Assembly (NCBI RefSeq): GCF_023242365.1
Contig: NZ_JALLIX010000038.1
Span: forward strand, 1 to 64,000
Direction of reading: 5' to 3'
Length of the DNA stretch: 64,000 bases
Source: Pseudomonas sp. MWU13-2100
GTDB lineage: Bacteria; Pseudomonadota; Gammaproteobacteria; Pseudomonadales; Pseudomonadaceae
Below, piece by piece: positions 1 through 8,296 of this stretch. Numbering within the stretch: the stretch's first letter is position 1; each line of letters begins with the position of its first letter. The translations under genes and the position numbers were made by a program. The notes beneath the pieces are model-generated. The model saw only the letters and a program-made list of their open reading frames with translations, was not told where the DNA came from and did not search any database.

Positions 1-150
1 AAGGGCATCAAGACCATCATCTATGGCGATGCGCCGATCTACCCGACAGAGCTGCGCAACGTACTGCTCAGGAACAACTATGGCGAGCTTCTCAAGACGG
101 AGCTGCACCTGTGGTTGACGGCCAGTGCCAATGACACCCACGCGCCCTGA
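1..150 (+). CDS. C-terminal end of an unrecognised protein (partial)
   Basis: An open frame runs from the first base of the window to a TGA at 148-150 and gives the last 49 residues of a protein. The piece has a run of Leu and charged residues and ends in a polar tail. I do not recognise the family. The next gene starts inside its last codons, so the two may be translationally coupled. The gene begins outside the window. Confidence 0.5.
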   Translation, partial: KGIKTIIYGDAPIYPTELRNVLLRNNYGELLKTELHLWLTASANDTHAP

Positions 151-925
151 AGAGCATCTTCAGGGAGGCTGCCGCCGGCCAGCTTGTGGCCTTTCGACAG
201 CAACACCATCACCTATCGAATCGTTCTCGGACTTCAATCGGATCAGCACAATTAACGAATGGCGTGCTTGCATGAAGGAGCGGGTCTTGTGCCTGGGATT
301 TAGCCGTTTTCTGTTCTGTTTGAGATCCAGCGTCCAGGCCGACGGTCGCAGCGCCCTGGTCATCGGCGATTTCCCGACATCCTGGACCGAGGCCTATGAT
401 CGCGCCGGTTATGCCAAGATCGATCCGCTGGAGCGGCACTGCATGCACAGTGTTCTGCCGGTGATATGGACCGATCGGCTGTACACCAGTAGCAATCAGC
501 GGGAGCTGCGCGAACAAGCTGGCAGCCATGGGCTGATCAATGGTGTGACCTTGGCCCTGCATGGTCCCCAAGGCCAGTTCGGCACTTTTGGCTTGAGCAT
601 CGATGGGGTCGATGAGCACGCCGCCAAAATGGTGATCCAGGCGAATTGGCGCGAACTCTCCTGGCTCAGGGACACCGCTTTGCAAAGCGCTCTGAGATTT
701 CTCTGCATACCCAAGACGGCCAATGCAGTTCGACTGACAAGACGTGAAAAAGAGGTTCTTCAATGGAGCGCAATTGGCAAAACCAGTTGGGAAATCTCCA
801 ACATCTGTAACTGTTCGGAAGCCAATGTGGATTTTCACTTCAAGAACATTCGCAGGAAATTCGGCGTGACCAGCCGTAGCGCCGCAGTGGTGCAAGCATT
901 GTCCATGCAGATCATCCAGGTCTAG
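131..925 (+). CDS. LasR-like LuxR-family quorum-sensing regulator
   Basis: A 264-residue protein with an N-terminal autoinducer-binding domain and a C-terminal LuxR helix-turn-helix. From about residue 30 it aligns by eye with P. aeruginosa LasR: an LGFS segment, a W-x3-YDRAGYA-x-IDP ligand-pocket segment and, near the end, LTRREKEVLQW and GKTSWEIS followed by CNCSEANV in the recognition region. The pocket Asp-Pro, Trp and Ser positions are kept, but the Thr after Asp-Pro in LasR is Leu here and the Arg after the pocket Trp is Thr, so ligand preference may differ. The first ATG is at 131 (GTG at 125); no good ribosome binding site is visible and the first ~28 residues match nothing known to me, so the start is uncertain. 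No luxI gene lies beside it on the right; the left neighbour is cut by the window. It would act as an AHL-responsive DNA-binding regulator. Confidence 0.85.
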   Translation: MTPTRPEEHLQGGCRRPACGLSTATPSPIESFSDFNRISTINEWRACMKERVLCLGFSRFLFCLRSSVQADGRSALVIGDFPTSWTEAYDRAGYAKIDPLERHCMHSVLPVIWTDRLYTSSNQRELREQAGSHGLINGVTLALHGPQGQFGTFGLSIDGVDEHAAKMVIQANWRELSWLRDTALQSALRFLCIPKTANAVRLTRREKEVLQWSAIGKTSWEISNICNCSEANVDFHFKNIRRKFGVTSRSAAVVQALSMQIIQV

Positions 926-1089
926 ATGGAATACGAGGCGATTGACTGAACGCCGCGCCCCCCGAAGCAGGATGATAACGCTGAGACAAAAAGGTGAGAT
1001 GTGGACAAGGGCGTAGTGCGTGCAGACATATCGTCGGCCTGATCGGTAGGACCACGCAGACGCCCGGTCGGACGACTGCGCAGAGCGAC

Positions 1090-1653
1090 TCAAGCTATCA
1101 ACGACCGAGTAAAATCTTGTAGAAGGCTGAATCCCGGCTGCCAGTAACCCAACTGCGACTTGCCGTTGATGTGCCCCAGTGCCCCGACGTTCACATACTC
1201 GCACCCCAACTGCCGGGCGCTGTGCTGGACATATTCCAAGGCGCCATAAGGGTCGTTTTCGCTGGCGACCATGCTCAGCGGCAAGCGGTTGGCAAAATCC
1301 TCGGCCGGGCGAAAGCCAGTGGCTTCCTGGGGGAACCTGGTACTACGAGGATCAGGCACCGCCACCAGAAATGCCCCCAAAACCTTGTTCGGAGCTGGCG
1401 CATATTCCGCCGCCCACTCCAGTAGCAACAGGCAGCCCAGGCTATGAGCGACCACCACTACCGGGCGCTGACAGGTCGAAAGCAATTGCTGCAACTCACC
1501 GACCCATTCGTCACGGCTGGGGCTATCCCAGTCACGATGCTCCAGCCACAGGGTATTGGGATGCTCGGCCTCCCAATGGCGCTGCCAATGAGTTGGCCCG
1601 GAGTTGCCGATACCCGCCAGAAACAACCAGTCATACGCCAAATCAGACTTCAT
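1090..1653 (-). CDS. RBBP9/YdeN-family serine hydrolase
   Basis: A 187-residue small alpha/beta hydrolase. Visible features are a GIGNSG-x2-HW segment near the N-terminus, the nucleophile elbow AHSLG, an Asp in ENDPYG and the catalytic His in GHING, which together are the signature of the RBBP9/YdeN family. The natural substrate is unknown for most members. An in-frame TTG lies two codons upstream, but the ATG at 1651-1653 has an AGAGGA ribosome binding site about seven bases away and is preferred. It stands alone and converges with the LasR-like gene. The protein has no signal peptide, so it should be cytoplasmic. Confidence 0.85.
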   Translation of the reverse strand: MKSDLAYDWLFLAGIGNSGPTHWQRHWEAEHPNTLWLEHRDWDSPSRDEWVGELQQLLSTCQRPVVVVAHSLGCLLLLEWAAEYAPAPNKVLGAFLVAVPDPRSTRFPQEATGFRPAEDFANRLPLSMVASENDPYGALEYVQHSARQLGCEYVNVGALGHINGKSQLGYWQPGFSLLQDFTRSLIA

Positions 1654-2561
1654 GTTCAATCCTCTTTCCTCATTTCATCGAATCACAGATGCCCCTGTAG
1701 CCGTACCTTGTCGTCCGTCTTGTTATAGTCATCCAGCCTCTGTGGGTTATGGAGCTGCATTACAGTGGCAGTGCCCGAGCCGACATTGAGCAGTTAGGTT
1801 TTATCTTTGCCAGTCACATTAACTTCTTTCAAAAAACGATGAACAACACCGAACACTCTCTCACTACAAACTTCGTTGCAGCAATTAAAAGCCCAGCGTT
1901 TCATTTGCAGTAAACAGCGTGACAAGGCAATCGAAATTTAACAGCTTTCCGACGCTAAAAAACCTACCCATTCTGATAGTTTTTTAGATTTTCTGATTTC
2001 AGTTAAGCCCGATTCTTAACCCCTTTATTTCTGGCGGGCGCTGCTGCCTTGGGATGAACGAATCTTCGCGAGTAGCAATAAGGTAGGTGAGACAGAACCT
2101 GTAGCCAGTTTTCGGATATAAATTGATAAAGTAAAATATCCGTTTTTATCCAAGGCTTAGACCGTTGACGATCCATAGTCGCAAGCCAATCAAAAATCGG
2201 GGATGTGTAGGCTTCTGTGCTCTTGGCTGTTGAGTCTGACTCCTCAATCAAAAAAAATGACTGACAGCGTGGCCTTGGGATTGTCACTCACTGCCTGGAA
2301 CCTGAACAAACGGCAGGCACTCGAAGTGTCATAAGAGGCTGATGGACGCGGCGGGGAATTAGATAAAGCGTGTCGCTCAGGGGGGAGACCCGCCACTGGC
2401 TGCATCCGTGCAGCCAGTGACGAAGGGTCGTGTTACGCATTGTTCAATGCGGCTCCCGATCAAGTCGCAGTGAGTCAGGCGCGCGGATATCTCGATCATA
2501 TCCACAACGAGTTTGTTATCGAGTCAAACCCGGTGCCTGAAGGCCCTATGTGTTTCCAGTT
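1654..2561. other. Gene-poor stretch between hydrolase and levansucrase genes
   Basis: About 900 bases without a convincing gene. A weak minus-strand open frame of 94 codons (2003-2287) has no recognisable domain or start signal and I do not call it. The part from 1790 to 2000 is AT-rich. A 10-bp inverted repeat with a 6-base loop (2394-2403 and 2410-2419) lies 140 bases past the levansucrase stop; it lacks a T-tract, so it is at best a weak terminator or a structured 3' end. Confidence 0.5.
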
Positions 2562-3842
2562 TTACTTCAGCGTTACATCAATCATCGGGGGGATATAACC
2601 GTAGTCATACTTGGCCACCACAAAAGTCTGCTGCCCCTTGACCTTGATGCCCACCGTCGGCGCTTCGGTACCGCCGATACGCATTTGCATCCCGGTTTCG
2701 CTTTCATTGGTTGGTACGCTGTCGATGAACGAGGTCACCAGACCGTTCGGCATCACATAGTGCGAGTAGGTCTGGAATGGCTGGGAGGACGGGTTGCCCA
2801 GTACCAGGCCGGAACCGTTCAGCGGCACGTAAGGGCCGAACAACTCATCGGCGACGAAACCATACACACCGTCCGGGCCGGTTACACCGTCGGCATAAGT
2901 GAACGTGTGGCTGATGGTGAACAGGTAGTATTTGCCATCTTGGAACAGGAAGTGCGGACGTTCGGTCTGGTCATTGACGCCCACTGCGGTCAGCAGCGGC
3001 GGTAACATTTCCCAGTCGTCTCCGTCTTCGTCGCGAGCCACGGCGATGCCGACGCAGGCGGTCTGGAAGCGCGAATTACCAACGTCTTCATAGCCTGGTG
3101 GCACATCGCCGATTTCTGCCTCACCGACCTTGTGCGACCCGCGCTCACCGGCCACATTACCCTCGAACAGCATGTACAGCTTGCCGTCTTTTGGGTCGCG
3201 GAACGGCCATGGATCACGGAAGCCCCAGAACGGGTTTTGCGCTTCGGTTTGGTACATTTTGCCATCCGCTTCAAACAGCGGTTTCACCTTTTCGAAGCCC
3301 ACCATGCTGACACCATGTTCAGTGGTGACCACGCGACCCCGTACCTTGACGATGGTCGCGCCCGGTGTAACGGCGGTGTAGTACAAATCCACATCGCCGT
3401 TATCGTTCAACAGAATCGGAGAACCGGCCCACTCGCGAGTGGTTGGCGAAACGCCTTCAGCCATCACGCGGCCACCGAACTCCCAGTCTTTACCGGTACG
3501 GGAAAACCAGAAATACATCTTTGCCCGACCGTGGCGGTCGTTCCAGTCGCGGACGATGTCGTAGTGACCGTTTTGATCTTTGTATTCCGGGTCATTCGGA
3601 TGACGACCCGCGGTCAAGGTGAAGATGACCGACCAGCCATCGACGGAGGCGATGTTACCGTCCATGTCGCGCAGCGGCATGGTGTCCCAAATGAAGACTT
3701 CGTTGTTCAACACCGGGAAATCGGCGCTGACCAGCGGCTGGGTTGTGGTGGGATCATCCGCATGAACTTTCAACGCATCGGCGCGTGTCCAGAGGCTGGG
3801 TTGGTGGGGGAGCTGTCCAAGTTTTTCAGTAATGGTTTTCAT
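2562..3842 (-). CDS. lsc: levansucrase (GH68)
   Basis: A 426-residue glycoside hydrolase family 68 enzyme that splits sucrose and transfers fructose to levan. The nucleophile is D53 (IWDTMPLRD), the transition-state stabiliser D210 (FRDP) and the acid/base E294 (TERPH). All three sit exactly nine residues before D62/D219/E303 known for P. syringae Lsc3, so the active site is complete and the N-terminus slightly shorter. There is no classical signal peptide, as is usual for Pseudomonas levansucrases, which are secreted without Sec cleavage. The gene stands alone. The ATG at 3840-3842 is preceded by a GAGGTAA ribosome binding site. A LexA-box-like palindrome lies about 50 bases upstream of the start. 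Confidence 0.96.
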   Translation of the reverse strand: MKTITEKLGQLPHQPSLWTRADALKVHADDPTTTQPLVSADFPVLNNEVFIWDTMPLRDMDGNIASVDGWSVIFTLTAGRHPNDPEYKDQNGHYDIVRDWNDRHGRAKMYFWFSRTGKDWEFGGRVMAEGVSPTTREWAGSPILLNDNGDVDLYYTAVTPGATIVKVRGRVVTTEHGVSMVGFEKVKPLFEADGKMYQTEAQNPFWGFRDPWPFRDPKDGKLYMLFEGNVAGERGSHKVGEAEIGDVPPGYEDVGNSRFQTACVGIAVARDEDGDDWEMLPPLLTAVGVNDQTERPHFLFQDGKYYLFTISHTFTYADGVTGPDGVYGFVADELFGPYVPLNGSGLVLGNPSSQPFQTYSHYVMPNGLVTSFIDSVPTNESETGMQMRIGGTEAPTVGIKVKGQQTFVVAKYDYGYIPPMIDVTLK

Positions 3843-3890
3843 TTGTGTTACCTCATGGATTCAAACATTCAGATAAGTACTCGCTAATTG

Positions 3891-3908
3891 ACTGTATGTT
3901 TATACAGT
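3891..3908. promoter_or_regulatory. LexA-box-like palindrome upstream of lsc
   Basis: The 18-base site ACTGTATGTTTATACAGT has CTGTAT and ATACAG half-sites separated by four bases, which matches the gammaproteobacterial LexA (SOS) box layout CTG-N10-CAG. It sits 49-66 bases upstream of the levansucrase start, where a repressor could block transcription. No other gene that it could serve is visible on the other side for nearly 800 bases. The match is seen in the sequence; LexA binding is inference. Confidence 0.5.
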
Positions 3909-4701
3909 GGTTTTACTGTAGGCCAATGGGTTTTCAGGATCAAGAGAAAATTCTGTTTTTTTCAATATAAATGGATTTTTGTTGCTGGCTGATACGTTTC
4001 ATCAGGTTAAAACAGGCACAAATAAGGCCTTTCAGCAGGCATGTCTTATTTCATTTTCCCCGAAATTTCAGGCGCCGAACGCGTCCTTTCATGCCGCAGA
4101 TCAGCATCGTCGGTCGATGTCGTGTACCCCAGCGAGACGATCATCTGGGCTCGGTAGGTCATATCAATTTTGAGATAGCCTTTGCCGACCAGGTGTCTAT
4201 CGACGTTGAAAATGAAGAGGCATCCTGATCAACAACGCCCCGTGTTCGATCTCGCTCCGCTGGTTGGGGGTGACCTTGAACATGGCGAAATCCCGATATG
4301 CAGGTGGCGCTGTATCGCATCAGTTCGCTGATGGCGCGCAGCACCGCCGCTTGCCACCGGACGGTGGTCCGAGGACCGTCGCCGGTGATTGCAATCAAGT
4401 GATCCCGCGCTTGGTTGATCCTGCGGCGCAGAAAGGGCGATGCAAGCTCGACTGCGTGTCAATTGAAGCCGCCTTCGGGCGGCGTTGCCTTTTTACGAGG
4501 GAGATCAGACCTCGCAGCCACCAACGGCTCATTGCCCAGGCAGGTAGTCTGAGGAAAAATAAATGCGTTCTCTTTACCCTTATGGTATTTAACGCGCCGA
4601 CGGTAGTAATGAACATGTTGAGAGTGATTCGGTGGGCCACACCCATATGATCGCATCCCACCTAGCTTAGAATATCAAGCTGTTTGGGGAGGATTGATTC
4701 C
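3909..4701. other. Gene-poor stretch with one terminator-like hairpin
   Basis: No gene is supported in this ~790-base stretch. Several short overlapping open frames on both strands (for example 3971-4228 plus and 4159-4398 minus) lack ribosome binding sites and domains. The base composition between 4060 and 4460 looks like former coding sequence, but I could not name the source. It ends with the hairpin listed at 4468-4494. Confidence 0.5.
4468..4494 (+). terminator. Rho-independent terminator
   Basis: A GCCGCC/GGCGGC stem closed by a TTCG tetraloop (4468-4483) is followed within seven bases by a T-tract. This is a strong intrinsic terminator on the plus strand. No intact plus-strand gene lies before it, which suggests that the gene it once served has decayed. 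Confidence 0.7.
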
Positions 4702-5448
4702 ATGGAAGCGGAAAAAATAGTGCTGCCTAACGGAAATACAGTGAGCCTTGCAACGACCCATACACTGACACCGGTCAATGACGCTCAAATCAAACTGGTT
4801 CCAGTACCGTCACCCGTAATCAAGGTGGTTGTGTTTCTAATAGATGGAGCAGGTGACAAAAAGAGATTTCTAGGTAGCGGGCCGAACTACAACATTCAAC
4901 CCGCGAAACCTTATTTGGAAAAATCCTCCTTCAGCAACATAAAACCAGAACGACAAAAAGACTTCGACGTAGAATACCTAGGGTATTATGAAATTTTCGG
5001 CAACGACAATATAGAAAAAAATGTCATCGCGGTGATCCCAAATAAAAGAACAGTGATCTACATTGTGGGCCATAGCTTAGGTGGCTGGAATGGCGCTCAC
5101 TTGTCAAAGATTCTCAGCGACCGAGGGTATGACGTACGGATACTGGTGACGCTAGACCCCGTCGGGGAGAGCCCGACTCTGGAGTTCAGCTCGAACATCT
5201 ATAGCAACACACCTGCACCGATAGCAAAAAAATGGATAAATGTTGTAGCCCACCCTTCAAGCTCTAACTTTACAGACTTTGTGGCTTGGATGGGGGAGAA
5301 GTGGAAAATAACCGCCGGCCCCGACATCAACACCCGCGTAGACACGAACCACGCGGAAGCAATTACCCTGCTGACAGCAAAGCTCAACAATGGCGACTCA
5401 GCCTATAAAATCATAACGCAAAGCATTTACGAGGTGCTTTCGAAATGA
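4702..5448 (+). CDS. Lipase-like alpha/beta hydrolase, possible secreted effector
   Basis: A 248-residue protein with a hydrophobic strand (KVVVFLIDGAG) followed by a nucleophile elbow GHSLGGWNGAHL, the layout of class 3 and T6SS Tle-type lipases. A likely Asp lies in VTLDPVG and a likely His near the end (TNHAEAI). No signal peptide is present. The ATG at 4702 follows a strong GGGGAGGA ribosome binding site; the upstream TTG at 4684 overlaps that site and is not used. The stop overlaps the start of a small lipoprotein gene by ATGA. Cytoplasmic lipase plus periplasmic lipoprotein partner is the arrangement of lipase effector/immunity pairs, which is why I propose it as a toxin. No VgrG, PAAR or other delivery gene is in the window, so this remains inference. 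Confidence 0.7.
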   Translation: MEAEKIVLPNGNTVSLATTHTLTPVNDAQIKLVPVPSPVIKVVVFLIDGAGDKKRFLGSGPNYNIQPAKPYLEKSSFSNIKPERQKDFDVEYLGYYEIFGNDNIEKNVIAVIPNKRTVIYIVGHSLGGWNGAHLSKILSDRGYDVRILVTLDPVGESPTLEFSSNIYSNTPAPIAKKWINVVAHPSSSNFTDFVAWMGEKWKITAGPDINTRVDTNHAEAITLLTAKLNNGDSAYKIITQSIYEVLSK

Positions 5449-5726
5449 TGCAGCGCTTCTTGCTTATGATTGTTGTAATTTTATGTTCTGCCTGTGCCAG
5501 GGTGCCAAGCCAACCTCAAGCAGAGCTGACCTATCATGGAATTGAACGCAAAAATAATGCGATTTACACCATCCGTTACTCATCGGACATGGACCTATTG
5601 AACGTATTCAGCAGAGCGGAGGGTGAAGGACAGCTCGCCACGATGCTTATATGCTCGCTGGATGGAGACCCGGTATTTTCGGCTGAACATGTGATAGAAA
5701 ATAAATTCGAAGGGGTAATTGGGTGA
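5445..5726 (+). CDS. Small lipoprotein, candidate immunity protein
   Basis: A 93-residue protein with a short hydrophobic signal segment and a lipobox ending LCSAC at about residues 14-18, so it should be lipidated and anchored in the envelope. The mature part is a small polar domain of about 75 residues that I do not recognise. It overlaps the upstream lipase-like gene by four bases and is surely cotranslated with it. A periplasmic lipoprotein directly after a lipase-like effector is a typical immunity partner; the function is inferred from this context only. Confidence 0.7.
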   Translation: MMQRFLLMIVVILCSACARVPSQPQAELTYHGIERKNNAIYTIRYSSDMDLLNVFSRAEGEGQLATMLICSLDGDPVFSAEHVIENKFEGVIG

Positions 5727-5792
5727 ACGAGCCCCATGAAAGACAGGGCAGCGTTTCCCCCTTAACGATAAGCGATAGGCAAATGGATATGT

Positions 5793-6058
5793 TTATGGCC
5801 AGGCGACCCCATTGTTACCCGATTGCGCTCCCACCTCGGGGCCTTTGCCGGACAGGGGGGCGCTCTCCACGCCCAGCATCAGCAACACCATTTCCGTCAA
5901 CTCGGCGTCGGACTTGCGTCCCGCATAGAGGTCATGGAGCGGCCTTGGGTTGCGAGTGATTTTTGACATAGCGGACGATACCCAGTGTTTCCTCGCGGAA
6001 CTGCTCGTAGTCGATCTGCTGAGCGTTGATAAAGGTGCTGCCCATCATGGTCACCGCG
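5793..6058 (-). pseudogene. Frameshifted C-terminal remnant of an unknown protein
   Basis: On the minus strand two adjacent reading frames join into one plausible protein tail. The first (from about 6058 to 5935) reads through STFINAQQIDYEQFREETLG and ends in a premature TGA; the second, one frame over, continues HDLYAGRKSDAELTEMVLLM and ends at a TAA at 5793-5795. A single small indel near 5935 explains the break. The 5' end is cut at the junction with the repeat at 6060-6174. The parent family is not recognised. Confidence 0.5.
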
Positions 6059-6059
6059 T

Positions 6060-6174
6060 TCTTTGGTCGTTGGCTTCGCTACCTGTAGCACCTGCGCGCC
6101 CAAAACCAAAACCGCTGCCAGCGGCGCTACAACCGCTCCGCGCTGAAGGAATCTTTGAATTGCTGAAGGTTAAG
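6060..6174 (+). repeat. Copy 1 of the NERD-gene upstream segment
   Basis: This segment, from a GGTCGTTGGCTTCGC-like motif to GCTGAAGGTTAAG, is a diverged copy of 7323-7442, the segment directly upstream of the intact NERD-domain gene. In this copy it is joined directly to the 3' part of the NERD gene (from 6177), so about 530 bases present in the other copy are missing. Confidence 0.75.
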
Positions 6175-6176
6175 GC

Positions 6177-6416
6177 GAGGCCGAGGTCGACGCCCTCATG
6201 CATACCCTGCAACCCCGCCGGCGCACTCCATCCCTTGCGACCCAGCGCGAACCTGTGCGAAACCTGAAACGCCGTAGCGACCCAAGCGCCGAGCGGCAAT
6301 GCCCGAAATGCGGCAGCGGCCTGGTGATCCGCACGGTGAACTCAGGCCCGAAGGCAGGACAGCGATTCTGGGGCTGTTCGAAATTTCCCAAGTGCAGAGT
6401 GAGGCAAGGCCTATAG
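6177..6416 (+). pseudogene. Truncated duplicate of the NERD/zinc-ribbon gene
   Basis: This frame encodes 79 residues almost identical to the last 79 of the intact protein at 7445-8215, including the CPKC and C-x5-C zinc ribbon and the ending QGL. The whole NERD domain and the start codon region are absent; the deletion joins the upstream segment to codon 178 of the parent. An ATG at 6198 could start a 72-residue zinc-ribbon peptide, but no ribosome binding site is evident. Homology to the parent locus continues past the stop to about 6497. Confidence 0.75.
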
Positions 6417-6525
6417 TTAGCTTTCGGACATGAGCTTATAGATTTGGGTACCATGGACCATTGCTGAGATCGATGGATTCGGCAAAGGCAGAAAATATGA
6501 GCTTCCTACGGAAAGGAATATACCG

Positions 6526-7059
6526 TTGCAAAACCACCTTCGTCTCAGAAGACATTATAAAACCCCATTAAAAAAGGCGCTTGCCGAATCGACGCTTGAC
6601 AAGAGTTATAAGCTGGCACAAACATTTGCCTTAATAGTAATACCCTTGATAATTGCAGCGGCTGGCTGGAGTGCGCAACGTTCGATTTCAGAAACCGGAA
6701 TACGTAAAGATTACGTCCAAATGGCTCTGAAAATCTTACAAGAACCCCGCACGGGTGGAGATGATGATATTAGAAAGTGGGCTGTCGAAATCATCGACGT
6801 CAGTGCCCCGATTCACTTTACGTCAAAGGCCGGCGACCAATTGAGCGCCCCGGCATTTAGAATGCTGCACTCAAACAAACTTTTAATGCCCACGCTGGAA
6901 AAAAGAGACGAATGCCCAGCTGTCGAAATCAAAAACCTGTCTAAAACAGACCAGGAACAACTCAACAAACTTCAATCTTTGTGCGAAAGGAATTATCGCG
7001 ACATATTCTTGATTCAGGAGTGGGACAACCTATTTACAAAAAGCACACAAAAACAATAG
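6526..7059 (+). CDS. Membrane-anchored hypothetical protein
   Basis: A 177-residue protein with a basic N-terminus, one clear transmembrane helix at about residues 30-48 (FALIVIPLIIAAAGWSA) and a soluble C-terminal part of about 130 residues. There is no ATG in frame; a TTG at 6526 has an AAAGGA ribosome binding site at suitable distance and is the probable start. The composition is AT-richer than the chromosome around it, in keeping with an acquired gene. I do not recognise a domain. It sits between the deleted and intact NERD copies, inside the duplicated block. Confidence 0.6.
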   Translation: MQNHLRLRRHYKTPLKKALAESTLDKSYKLAQTFALIVIPLIIAAAGWSAQRSISETGIRKDYVQMALKILQEPRTGGDDDIRKWAVEIIDVSAPIHFTSKAGDQLSAPAFRMLHSNKLLMPTLEKRDECPAVEIKNLSKTDQEQLNKLQSLCERNYRDIFLIQEWDNLFTKSTQKQ

Positions 7060-7322
7060 CAAACTTGCTCTCGCCTCAACCAGGTTGCCTGGCGCAAGCC
7101 AAAACTCAAACGAGTCGAGCATTTCCGTTAAACTCGAGCAACAATAAAATTTAACAAGACCAGTTAAAGAGAACCAGACTTATTCTTGGCTGCCATGCCT
7201 ACCTAGGTGCAGATCCTATCCACCCCGCGCGCGTCACCTCCCCCGAATGCAGCATCTCCCGCACGGAAAGCGCCTGGTCAATTCCGGCTGTCTAAACACC
7301 GACAATATCAATATGATGGCTC

Positions 7323-7442
7323 ATGCTTTGTTGGTCGCTAGCTTCGCGACCTGTAACACCTGCATCACCACCGCCAAAACAGCCGCTAGCGGTGCTACAA
7401 GCACTCCGCGCTGAAGGACTCTTTGAATTGCTGAAGGTTAAG
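7323..7442 (+). repeat. Copy 2 of the NERD-gene upstream segment
   Basis: This is the diverged partner of 6060-6174. It ends two bases before the NERD gene start and includes its ribosome binding region (GCTGAAGGTTAAGAA). Together with the shared 3' parts, the two copies show that the locus was duplicated in tandem and that one copy then lost its interior. Confidence 0.75.
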
Positions 7443-7444
7443 AA

Positions 7445-8215
7445 ATGGATTTCACCCCCATCATCGCGCAGCTCTGGAGCACGTTTGGCTGGTTGATCCC
7501 GCCGGCACTGCTGATCGGCCTGCTCAAGACGCCTTGGGCCAAGGGGTACATCGGCGAACTCCTGGTGCGCCTGTTCGCCCATTGGCAACTGGATAAGCAG
7601 ACCTACCGCCGCCTGCACAACGTCACCCTGAGCACACCTGACGGCACCACGCAGATCGACCACGTCTTCCTCTCGCCTTACGGCGTCTTCGTGCTGGAAA
7701 CGAAGAACATGCGCGGCTGGATCTTTGGCAGCGAGCAGCAGCCACAGTGGACGCAAAAGCTCTACAGGCGCCTGTTCAAGTTCCAGAACCCGCTGCGGCA
7801 GAACTACAAACACCTCAAAGCCCTGGAAACCACCCTTGGCGTCAGCGCCGAGCACCTGCACTCGGTCATCACCTTCGTCGGCGGCAGTACCTTCAAGACT
7901 CAGATGCCGGCCAACGTGACCCAGGGCATTGGCTTTATTCGCTACATCAAGTCATTCCAGCAGAGGGTGTTCACGGAGGCCGAGGTCGACGGCCTCATGC
8001 AGGCCCTGCAAACCAGCCGGCGCACGCCATCCCTCGCGACCCACCGCGAACATGTGCAAAATCTGAAACGCCGTAGCGACCCGACAGCCGAGCGGAAATG
8101 CCCGAAATGCGGTAGTGCTCTAGTGATCCGCACAGTGAATTCTGGCCCGAAGGCGGGGCAGCAATTCTGGGGCTGTTCGACGTTTCCCAAGTGCAGAGTG
8201 ATGCAAGGCCTGTAG
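7445..8215 (+). CDS. NERD-domain protein with topoisomerase-type zinc ribbon
   Basis: A 256-residue protein. Residues 1-40 are hydrophobic in part (FGWLIPPALLIGLL), suggesting membrane attachment. Residues about 45-165 form a nuclease-related NERD domain with the characteristic TTQIDHVFLSPYGVFVLETK core (Asp, and Glu-x-Lys) of the PD-(D/E)xK fold. The C-terminus (about residues 215-254) is a four-cysteine zinc ribbon (CPKC ... C-x5-C) as in bacterial topoisomerase I tails. Such proteins are thought to act on DNA, but no defined role is known to me. A truncated duplicate lies 1.3 kb upstream. The ATG at 7445 is the natural start. Confidence 0.85.
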   Translation: MDFTPIIAQLWSTFGWLIPPALLIGLLKTPWAKGYIGELLVRLFAHWQLDKQTYRRLHNVTLSTPDGTTQIDHVFLSPYGVFVLETKNMRGWIFGSEQQPQWTQKLYRRLFKFQNPLRQNYKHLKALETTLGVSAEHLHSVITFVGGSTFKTQMPANVTQGIGFIRYIKSFQQRVFTEAEVDGLMQALQTSRRTPSLATHREHVQNLKRRSDPTAERKCPKCGSALVIRTVNSGPKAGQQFWGCSTFPKCRVMQGL

Positions 8216-8296
8216 CTAGATTTCGGATATGAGCTGATAGATATGGGCGGCGGGACTGTCAATCAGATCGGAAGACTCGACAAAGGTAGAAAATAA

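Noticed and set aside
209..1204. 331-codon minus-strand open frame opposite the LasR-like gene
   Set aside because: Antisense to the regulator and overlapping the hydrolase gene; no domain.
2003..2287. 94-codon minus-strand open frame
   Set aside because: No ribosome binding site, no domain, and it lies in a region with mixed composition; could be a remnant but cannot be supported.
5723..5959. 78-codon plus-strand open frame after the lipoprotein gene
   Set aside because: The Arg/Pro-rich product has no family, and the minus strand here carries a better, though broken, coding signal.
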